A DNA stretch of 9,062 nt from contig DNUI01000239.1 of assembly GCA_003508565.1 (NCBI GenBank), positions 1-9,062 on the forward strand, written 5' to 3'. The notes beneath the pieces are model-generated. The model was not told the DNA's origin. It searched no databases and saw only the letters and a program-made list of their open reading frames with translations. Shown one piece after another: positions 1 to 4,871 of the stretch. The DNA comes from Syntrophaceae bacterium (GTDB lineage: Bacteria > Desulfobacterota > Syntrophia > Syntrophales > UBA2185). Position 1 is the first letter of the stretch. Every line of letters begins with the position of its first letter. Position numbers and translations under genes: made by a program.

Positions 1-708
1 GTATTGAATCGCTTCTTTCGGGCACCATTGAATACACGCAAGGCATTGTTCACAGTGATTCAGCCATACAGGTTTGCCCGCATGCATGGTAATGTTTCTG
101 CTCGGGCATATTTTTTCACAGATAGCGCATGAGTTACATTTATCATCAACCCAAAACTTCTTATCCATTGCAGGAATATACGGGAAAGAAAGTTTATACA
201 ACCAGGAGAACAGAATATTCTGCCATAGGGGGCCTTTCTCAACGGGACACCGTTCCCTGTTGGCAACAATTGCAGAGGTTCTTCTAATCTTTTCCCTCGC
301 ATCGCGCATCCTCCTCACACATTTCTCTTCCGGTCCCGGCCCACCCCAGGGTATGTAGTTGGAGGGCATGCAAATGTCAAATCCGGCTGAAAGGAATAAA
401 CCTCTGGATTTCATCAGAGTTTCCATTTGCAGTAATGTCGCGGCAACTTGGCCGGCATTTACCGCAAAGGCAAAGTAGTACGTGGATGTATCTATGGGTA
501 ATACGTTCACAAAGTCAATAACCCTCTGCGGCAGACCCCATATGTGGACAGGGAATATGACGCCGACTGCGTCACCAAGGACCCGTACATGGTCACCGGT
601 GACGCATACGAGGGGAATTATCTCGGCATTACCAAGTTCGTCCGCCACGGTGCGGGCAGTCCAAAGGGAATTACCTGTACCGGTGTAAAAAAAGAGATCA
701 GTTTTCAA
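1..708 (-). CDS. EFR1 family flavodoxin/4Fe-4S ferredoxin fusion protein (C-terminus beyond window)
   Basis: Reading the minus strand from 708 gives 236 open codons to the window edge. Residues 6-14 (FFYTGTGNS) form the flavodoxin FMN phosphate loop, and residues 1-150 look flavodoxin-like. Two [4Fe-4S] motifs follow: C191-x2-C194-x2-C197-x3-C201-P and C219-x2-C222-x2-C225-x3-C229-P, the second in the context CEQCLACIQWCPKEAIQY typical of EFR1 proteins. Such proteins are expected to be cytoplasmic electron carriers linking FMN to iron-sulfur clusters; the partner is unknown. As I recall, family members run to about 260 residues, so only a short tail should be missing. The start is TTG at 708-706, chosen because AAGGGG (720-715) lies 6 nt upstream and the flavodoxin strand begins at once; no in-frame ATG precedes the phosphate loop. 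The gene is divergent from the lipoprotein at 942. Confidence 0.93.
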   Translation of the reverse strand, partial: MKTDLFFYTGTGNSLWTARTVADELGNAEIIPLVCVTGDHVRVLGDAVGVIFPVHIWGLPQRVIDFVNVLPIDTSTYYFAFAVNAGQVAATLLQMETLMKSRGLFLSAGFDICMPSNYIPWGGPGPEEKCVRRMRDAREKIRRTSAIVANRERCPVEKGPLWQNILFSWLYKLSFPYIPAMDKKFWVDDKCNSCAICEKICPSRNITMHAGKPVWLNHCEQCLACIQWCPKEAIQY

Positions 709-745
709 GAATAACCCCTTAAAAATAATGAATAAAGTATTGTGT

Positions 746-774
746 ATTCTAAAAAGGTTTGAATTATGAGTCAA
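746..774 (-). promoter_or_regulatory. Sigma-70-type promoter for the EFR1 gene
   Basis: On the minus strand, TTGACT (774-769, 5/6 to the -35 consensus) is followed after 17 nt by TAGAAT (751-746, 5/6 to the -10 consensus). Transcription would begin near 739, leaving about 30 nt before the TTG start with its AAGGGG site. The -35 element lies inside copy 1 of the 39-bp direct repeat and the -10 element straddles its edge. This is assigned from consensus only. Confidence 0.6.
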
Positions 775-789
775 TGGTAAAGTGATATG
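751..789 (+). repeat. 39-bp direct repeat, copy 1
   Basis: Matches 1728-1766 at 36 of 39 positions in the same orientation; similarity ends abruptly on both sides. It begins AAAAAGGTTTGAATTATGAG. On the minus strand this copy supplies the -35 box of the EFR1 promoter. On the plus strand it holds a weaker promoter-like pair, TTGAAT (759-764) and TGATAT (783-788), 18 nt apart, about 150 nt before the lipoprotein gene. It is either a small dispersed intergenic repeat or a duplicated control element. Confidence 0.75.
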
Positions 790-840
790 AAGAAGAACCG
801 GCTTAAGCCTCACCGTTCATCATAAAGTCTCTCTTCTTCA
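788..840. repeat. 9-bp inverted repeat enclosing a GGCTTAAGCC palindrome
   Basis: TGAAGAAGA (788-796) and TCTTCTTCA (832-840) are perfect reverse complements 35 nt apart. The perfect 10-bp palindrome GGCTTAAGCC (800-809) lies between them. There is no T-tract, so it is not an intrinsic terminator. It sits between the divergent EFR1 and lipoprotein promoters, 20 nt upstream of the lipoprotein -35 box, where a repressor or activator site would be expected. The arms are low-complexity, so chance is possible. Confidence 0.35.
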
Positions 841-859
841 ATTTCTGATTAAAAAAACC

Positions 860-887
860 TTGACAACCTCTAAAAAAGGTATAGAAA
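860..887 (+). promoter_or_regulatory. Probable sigma-70-type promoter of the alanine-rich lipoprotein gene
   Basis: A perfect TTGACA (860-865) is followed after 16 nt by TAGAAA (882-887, 4/6 to the -10 consensus). An overlapping TATAGA (880-885) fits the hexamer as well but only at 14-nt spacing. Transcription would start near 894, about 48 nt before the ATG at 942. The start is supported by AGGAGG at 927-932 with a 9-nt spacer. Confidence 0.5.
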
Positions 888-941
888 AAAACGACTTTTG
901 GTCATGAGCCATGCAATCACTTTAAGAGGAGGAGTAAAGTT

Positions 942-1514
942 ATGAAGTATTTCAAGTATGCTGTTTCGTTGATGATGATTTTTGCGCTGGCCCTCATGTT
1001 CATCGGCTGTGCGCAACCACCCGAGGCTGAGAAGACGGCTGCCAAGGTCGCAATGGATGCCGCTGTTGCCGCAGGCGCTGAAAAGTATGCCACCGCCGAT
1101 TTCGATGCTGCCAAAAATCTCTGGGCTGCCTCAGAAGCTCAGATGAGCGGGAAGAAATACGAAGAAGCCAAGAAAGGCTATGTCAGTGCCAAGGCCGCCT
1201 TTGAGAAGGCTGTCGTCGCTGCCGCAGCAGGGAAAAAGGCTATGACCGATGAGGCAACTGCCTCTGTAGCCGCTCTGGGAGAAGGCTGGAAGAACCTCGA
1301 AGCCACCGTCAAGAGTATCGAGAAAAAGATGAAGGAGAAGAATGACGAATGGGTTGCCGATAGCAAAGCTTTTGAGGAAGGTTTGAAAGCAACCAGCGGC
1401 ATGGTTGCTACTGATCCCGCAGGCGCCAAGGCGAAAGCAGGTGAACTGAAAGCTCTCATCGACAAGTGGGATGCCACGTTCAAAGCAATAGACACTGCTC
1501 CCGCGAAGAAATAA
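942..1514 (+). CDS. Alanine-rich helical outer-membrane lipoprotein, DUF4398-like
   Basis: 190 residues. A type II signal peptide is clear: positive N-terminus (MKYFKY), hydrophobic stretch 7-21, lipobox F20-I21-G22-C23. Residue 24 is Ala, so there is no Asp inner-membrane retention signal and outer-membrane sorting is expected in Gram-negatives. The mature protein is Ala/Lys/Glu-rich and almost wholly predicted helical. Residues 35-95 carry the alanine-spaced pattern of DUF4398-like lipoproteins, in which an Ala-rich helix, a Y/F-x-x-AK-x-x-W-like segment and a KKYEEAKKGY-like segment repeat. Residues 115-185 form a further amphipathic helical pair. The function is unknown; a structural or scaffold role in the envelope is only a guess. 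AGGAGG (927-932) fixes the start. It is monocistronic: own promoter upstream, strong terminator at 1548-1588. Confidence 0.88.
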   Translation: MKYFKYAVSLMMIFALALMFIGCAQPPEAEKTAAKVAMDAAVAAGAEKYATADFDAAKNLWAASEAQMSGKKYEEAKKGYVSAKAAFEKAVVAAAAGKKAMTDEATASVAALGEGWKNLEATVKSIEKKMKEKNDEWVADSKAFEEGLKATSGMVATDPAGAKAKAGELKALIDKWDATFKAIDTAPAKK

Positions 1515-1547
1515 ACGAAATAGGATATTAATTTTTTATCAGTTGTT

Positions 1548-1588
1548 AAAAAAGGCGTTTCGCCCTCAGTGGCGGAACGCTTTTTTTT
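1548..1588 (+). terminator. Strong rho-independent terminator after the lipoprotein gene
   Basis: GCGTTTCGCC (1555-1564) pairs with GGCGGAACGC (1571-1580) across a 6-nt loop. That is 10 bp with one G-U pair, followed by eight T (1581-1588). The run of A before the stem gives a U-tract on the other strand as well, so it could work in both directions. It begins 33 nt after the stop codon. Confidence 0.92.
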
Positions 1589-1589
1589 C

Positions 1590-1739
1590 GCTTCCGTCCC
1601 CCTAATATTCACGACCGGCGAATGGAGCTTACCATTGGACGCCCTTGCAGGGGATAAAATGGAATCATTTCTCAATATGTGTGAACATATTATCCCTGAA
1701 CAGGAATTTGGAAATGGATACGCACTCAAAAAGGTTTGA
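1590..1739 (+). other. Protein-like open stretch without a supported start; possible gene remnant
   Basis: The frame ending in TGA at 1737-1739 is open back to a TAG at 1521-1523. Its last ~50 codons read like ordinary protein, including SLPLDALAGDKMESFL and EHIIPEQEFGNGYALKKV. The only ATG codons are internal (1659, 1677), and ATG 1659 has no good ribosome binding site. The upstream part runs through the terminator, so an intact gene is unlikely. It could be the 3' remnant of a lost gene ending at the direct repeat, or a 26-residue peptide from 1659. I do not recognise a family, and chance openness cannot be excluded. Confidence 0.25.
1651..1696. repeat. Nested inverted repeats in the 1589-1829 gap
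   Basis: An outer pair GGGATA (1651-1656) and TATCCC (1691-1696) encloses an inner perfect pair AATATGT (1674-1680) and ACATATT (1685-1691), which has a 4-nt loop. The inner dyad is a plausible AT-rich operator or hairpin; there is no T-tract. It lies about 130 nt before the start of the 66-residue membrane protein. Confidence 0.35.
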
Positions 1740-1766
1740 ATTATGAGGCAATGTTAAAGTAATATG
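1728..1766 (+). repeat. 39-bp direct repeat, copy 2
   Basis: Second copy of the element at 751-789 (36/39 identical), 977 bp away and on the other side of the lipoprotein gene. The minus-strand promoter present at copy 1 is degraded here: the -35 reads TTGCCT and the -10 position reads TGAGTG. On the plus strand TTGAAT (1736-1741), 18 nt, TAATAT (1760-1765) is kept and would suit transcription of the gene at 1830 from near 1772. That promoter reading is weak. Confidence 0.75.
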
Positions 1767-1829
1767 CATTGGGGATAGATATAGGTGTCCGATAGTCACA
1801 AAATCTGACTGTAGCCGGAGGTGTAAGGG

Positions 1830-2030
1830 ATGGGGTATTTTGCCTGGGTCGATGCAAAGATAAAAAGATACACATGGAAGGATATTGGGTGTATTAAACT
1901 CGGTGTCGCAGGTTTTGTCTTGATGGTCGCGAAAGTCTGGGAGCCATTGCTGAGCTTAGATTGGTACTGGTATGGGATCATTTTTGTGTTCGCGGCAATA
2001 AAACCGGTATCCATCCTGTTGCAAAAATAG
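1830..2030 (+). CDS. Small two-helix membrane protein of unknown function
   Basis: 66 residues from an ATG preceded by GGAGGTG (1817-1823) with a 6-nt spacer, which is good translational support. A basic, aromatic N-terminus (residues 3-17) is followed by two probable membrane helices (about 19-36 and 45-64) separated by WEPLLSLDWYWY. The tryptophan/tyrosine cluster in the link suggests a membrane-interface turn. I recall similar uncharacterised small proteins with the pattern DIG-x-x-KL and SLDWYWY in other bacteria, but cannot name a family. No partner gene is evident: the next gene starts 73 nt downstream and has its own, poorly defined, translation start. Confidence 0.7.
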   Translation: MGYFAWVDAKIKRYTWKDIGCIKLGVAGFVLMVAKVWEPLLSLDWYWYGIIFVFAAIKPVSILLQK

Positions 2031-2083
2031 TATGTAACCGCCCGCCACCTCCTTATCGTGGTAAGCACTTATGCCTTAACCTT

Positions 2084-2103
2084 CCCCCTTTCCATGTAGG
2101 GGG
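2084..2103 (+). promoter_or_regulatory. Hairpin abutting the ATG of the GT51 gene
   Basis: CCCCCT (2084-2089) and AGGGGG (2098-2103) form a perfect 6-bp all-but-one G/C stem with an 8-nt loop, ending directly at the ATG at 2104. The only purine-rich, ribosome-binding-like bases for that start are inside the 3' arm. The stem could therefore hinder initiation there, or could indicate that the real start is the in-frame ATG at 2131. Confidence 0.35.
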
Positions 2104-4044
2104 ATGCGTGGAAGCTATTTTTGTACGAAAATGTTTAAGGTCTTTAAAGAAAAATCGGGTAAAGCGGTGTCTCGGGCGCGCGCGTTTTTCACGCCACGGT
2201 ATATTGTGTGCATCGTTCTTGTTCTGGCAGTGTTTTTTGTCGCGGACAAAATAGCCGACAGGAAGCTCAATGAGCAACTTCCTGCCGTCATCGATCACAT
2301 ACGGAAAACTTCAGGGCTGCATTGTGAAGTTCTCGGTATCGCATATAATTTTCCCACCGGTATAAGGGCACACAATGTACGAGTAACGGATGATGACGGC
2401 AGAGAATGGCTTAACGCTTCACACATTACTGCCAGGATCAGTCCTTTTCGCTATCTCATGAACAGGAAAATAGGACGGCATCTCATCAGGAGTTTTGATG
2501 CCCTGAATCTTGAAGTTACCCTGTATCACAAAAACAAAGGTGGATGGGAATTCCCTAAAATACGAAGATCGTCCGCAAATCCTGCATCAAGCGCAGAATC
2601 CGAAGATGCGCACATCAATCTGAACATTCGTAATCTCACTGTCAACTTCCAGGCGGCGAAAAGAACCTCAAGCCACTCCTATAAAAAGGTGAACGCAGAA
2701 ATAGACCTGAGAAAAGGACTCGATTCCCTCGAAATCACGGGTGATGATGAACGCCTCAGTCTGACGGTGAAGAGGGAAGCCGGGGAGTTTGATCTCCAGG
2801 CTGATTCCTTCGGACTCTCAATTGTTGCCCCCTTTCTGGGTGATGCCGTTCCTTTAAGTGATATGTGTATAAATGTCCGCGCACAGGGAAGCACGGAAAA
2901 GGGCAAGGAAATGGCCTTTTCCGTTTCCGGCAGCGTTCTACATGTTCGGCGGAAAAAATCTTTTCTTCCTCCCCTTGAGGCAAAAGTAAACATTCTCGGA
3001 TTCAGTGCGACAGGAAGGAAGGATGATTCCCGGATCTTTATTCAGAATGGGAAAATTTCTATAGGAGGAGAATTCCTGTTCGTGAATGGGTGGTTCTCCC
3101 CTGGGAAGAATCCGGAAATTAATTTGATCTGTACCTTTCCGGAATTTTCCCTGGGTGACGCATTAAGCACCTTGCCGAATTCATTTCATCCGGATATTCC
3201 TGATTTGAAGGTCAAAGGAAGAGTAGCGGGCAAAGCTTATTTCTCCATTGATATGGGAAGGCCCCGCAGCCTTAAATACCGCTTTGAAGGTCACTATGAG
3301 CCTGTTAAGATCCTTTCACTAGGATCAAAAATAAAAGTAAGCACGCTGAAATCGCCTTTCCGCCATACCGTGCGCACTCCGAAAGGGAAAAAGATCGCAT
3401 TTCTGGTAGGTGCGGATAATCCCCGCTATGTTCCGTTTAAGGAGCTTCCTCCATCCTTGATCAGCGCGGTGATTACCGCCGAAGATGCTGGATTTTTTTC
3501 CCATAAAGGATTCAGTCAGAGGGGAATAAAGGATGCCCTTGCAGAAAATATAGAAGCAGGTCGTATTGTGCGTGGCGCCAGCACGATTTCCATGCAGGTC
3601 GCCAAGAATCTTTTTTTGACCCGGGAGAGAACATTCAGCAGGAAATTTGAAGAAATATTTATTACGATGGCGCTGGAACAAAACCTGTCTAAAGAGCGGA
3701 TCATGGAGATCTACCTTAACATCATTGAATGGGGTGACGGTATCTATGGAATAGGGCCGGCTGCGTATTTTTACTTCAACAAGGCACCCCAGGAATTAAA
3801 ACCGGTGGAGTCGGCATTCCTTTCATCCATCATTGCCAGGCCAACCAAGAATTGGAAACCTGACCCGCTGAGCAAGATCAGCGAAGGATGGTGGAGGTAT
3901 GTGCGTGTAATTCTCTGCAAGATGTATGAAAGAGGCGGGGCTGGTATCGAAGACCTGCGCGAAGTGGGTGTGCCGGAAGCACGGATCGAAGAATTGACTG
4001 GGGACAAAGAACAGGATGAGATTCTACCTTCTCCCCCTGAGTGA
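2104..4044 (+). CDS. Membrane-anchored AsmA-like / GT51 peptidoglycan glycosyltransferase
   Basis: 646 residues. A basic N-terminus is followed by one membrane helix (about 32-49), so the rest should be periplasmic. Residues 55-405 are beta-rich with AsmA-like features (repeated short strands, an NVRVTDDDG segment, a region on a minimal ligand-like fold); this assignment is by general character only. Residues 430-605 are a GT51 transglycosylase domain. It has EDAGFFSHKG with the catalytic Glu460, RGASTISMQVAKNLFL at 490-505, RKFEEIFITMALEQNLSK at 513-530 (Glu517 or its neighbour the likely second acidic residue), and EIYLNIIEWGDGIYGIGPAA at 535-554. No transpeptidase domain follows, so it should polymerise lipid II glycan without cross-linking, as MtgA does. 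MtgA-type enzymes are usually near 240 residues, so the large N-terminal region is extra. The start is uncertain: ATG 2104 (hairpin-blocked) or ATG 2131 (Met10). Confidence 0.9.
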   Translation: MRGSYFCTKMFKVFKEKSGKAVSRARAFFTPRYIVCIVLVLAVFFVADKIADRKLNEQLPAVIDHIRKTSGLHCEVLGIAYNFPTGIRAHNVRVTDDDGREWLNASHITARISPFRYLMNRKIGRHLIRSFDALNLEVTLYHKNKGGWEFPKIRRSSANPASSAESEDAHINLNIRNLTVNFQAAKRTSSHSYKKVNAEIDLRKGLDSLEITGDDERLSLTVKREAGEFDLQADSFGLSIVAPFLGDAVPLSDMCINVRAQGSTEKGKEMAFSVSGSVLHVRRKKSFLPPLEAKVNILGFSATGRKDDSRIFIQNGKISIGGEFLFVNGWFSPGKNPEINLICTFPEFSLGDALSTLPNSFHPDIPDLKVKGRVAGKAYFSIDMGRPRSLKYRFEGHYEPVKILSLGSKIKVSTLKSPFRHTVRTPKGKKIAFLVGADNPRYVPFKELPPSLISAVITAEDAGFFSHKGFSQRGIKDALAENIEAGRIVRGASTISMQVAKNLFLTRERTFSRKFEEIFITMALEQNLSKERIMEIYLNIIEWGDGIYGIGPAAYFYFNKAPQELKPVESAFLSSIIARPTKNWKPDPLSKISEGWWRYVRVILCKMYERGGAGIEDLREVGVPEARIEELTGDKEQDEILPSPPE

Positions 4045-4155
4045 ACTACAATTTGCCCGCTGCGTGATTAACAAGGGGCGCCTGATACACTTCCCTCTTG
4101 CTCTTACTATCCCAACCAGACCAAAAACAATATACTATCTTTTTAAAAAACATGA

Positions 4156-4168
4156 CGAATCTGATTCG
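4156..4168. repeat. 13-bp perfect dyad between convergent genes
   Basis: CGAATC-T-GATTCG lies in the 142-nt gap between the convergent GT51 and receiver genes. It is short and lacks a T-tract, so it is not a classical terminator. The rest of this gap shows no gene and no clear terminator for either side. Confidence 0.25.
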
Positions 4169-4186
4169 ATGCCTAACTAAATAATA

Positions 4187-4531
4187 TCAGAATGGCTTTT
4201 CCAATGACTTCCAAAGTTCAGAAATTAACAAGGGCCTTGACAAATATAGGTCAGCCTTTACGTCCCTGGTATGATTTTGCGTATGTGAATCTGCGATGTC
4301 GATTATGAAGACCGAAGAAGATTGTATCTGCATATACTGGTCAGGATTAAGCTCTCCATACCCACCATTGGTGAGAACAACATCATACTGGTCATTCGAG
4401 AGCATGGCAATAATCTCATTGCCGTCTTTCGCGAAACCAGCTTTGTAACCGCGATCTACTACTATTTCAAGTAAGAACTCGGGTGAGTCCGGCCTTTCGT
4501 CATGAATCAGGATTTTTGTCGATCGTAACAT
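4187..4531 (-). CDS. Stand-alone degenerate CheY-like receiver domain protein
   Basis: 114 residues, the length of a single receiver domain with no output domain. The family layout is visible: first strand KILIHDER with the acidic pair reduced to D11-E12, then a helix, strand 2 near GYKAGFA, and strand 3 at YDVVLTN (49-55). Strand 4 is VFIIDIAD (74-81) and strand 5 is LYLSRP (95-100). The residue aligned with the phosphoacceptor Asp is Asn55, and the conserved Lys of the K-P pair is Arg99. It therefore should not be phosphorylated in the usual way and is better called a pseudo-receiver; a role in protein-protein contact is inference. ATG at 4531 is supported by AGGAGG (4545-4540) with an 8-nt spacer. 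No histidine kinase is nearby. It is convergent with the GT51 gene. Confidence 0.82.
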   Translation of the reverse strand: MLRSTKILIHDERPDSPEFLLEIVVDRGYKAGFAKDGNEIIAMLSNDQYDVVLTNGGYGELNPDQYMQIQSSSVFIIDIADSHTQNHTRDVKADLYLSRPLLISELWKSLEKPF

Positions 4532-4622
4532 ACGCGTTTCCTCCTGAATGTGGTTTCTGTTATGGTATATAGCCCTGGGTATAAATCTCCTTGACAGTGG
4601 TAAACTAGTGACAACTCGCTTT

Positions 4623-4651
4623 TTGAGCGATAGTTTTTACTAATTTACAAT
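4623..4651 (+). promoter_or_regulatory. Upstream candidate promoter P1 of the dehydrogenase unit
   Basis: TTGAGC (4623-4628), a 17-nt spacer and TACAAT (4646-4651, 5/6 to the -10 consensus). Transcription would start near 4658, giving a leader of about 210 nt before ATG 4872. It is weaker than the element at 4771-4800 and is called on consensus match only. Confidence 0.3.
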
Positions 4652-4770
4652 ACATTTCAAGAGTGAAAGATTTTTACGAGTAGAGAAATTTTACAGTGGA
4701 ATACTATTGGAAAGAACAGGAAATGGCGGAAACCAGCCGGTGGCACCAACGCGTTATGGAGTCAATTGTC

Positions 4771-4800
4771 TTGACATATAACCATCTCATTCCTTATACT
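4771..4800 (+). promoter_or_regulatory. Strong sigma-70-type promoter P2 of the dehydrogenase unit
   Basis: A perfect TTGACA (4771-4776), an 18-nt spacer and TATACT (4795-4800, 5/6). Transcription is expected near 4807. AAGGAG (4813-4818) follows almost at once, but the nearest start it serves (TTG 4823) is not in the dehydrogenase frame; see findings. Confidence 0.7.
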
Positions 4801-4871
4801 TAACTTGTCATGAAGGAGCCTCTTGTCAAAAAAATCAAACATTTTTGCCGTATGGAAAAGGATCAGGGAAT

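Larger units (their letters stand above)
4545..4844. other. 300-nt intergenic control region between divergent genes
   Basis: This stretch separates the receiver gene (minus) and the acyl-CoA dehydrogenase (plus). It holds two plus-strand promoter candidates (4623-4651 and 4771-4800), listed separately. It also holds an imperfect hairpin in which AACT and CGCT (4613-4620) pair with AGCG and AGTT (4626-4635) across a 2-nt bulge, followed by T-rich sequence. A GTG-started 35-codon frame (4696-4803) is open but has no ribosome binding site. I found no convincing promoter for the receiver gene. Confidence 0.5.

Noticed and set aside
1178..1729. 183-codon minus-strand open frame
   Set aside because: Antisense to the lipoprotein gene and its terminator; Ala/Ser-rich shadow of an Ala/Lys-rich gene, with no ribosome binding site.
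4696..4803. 35-codon GTG frame in the dehydrogenase upstream region
   Set aside because: Reads somewhat like protein and lies below promoter candidate P1, but has no ribosome binding site and ends within promoter P2; too short to support.
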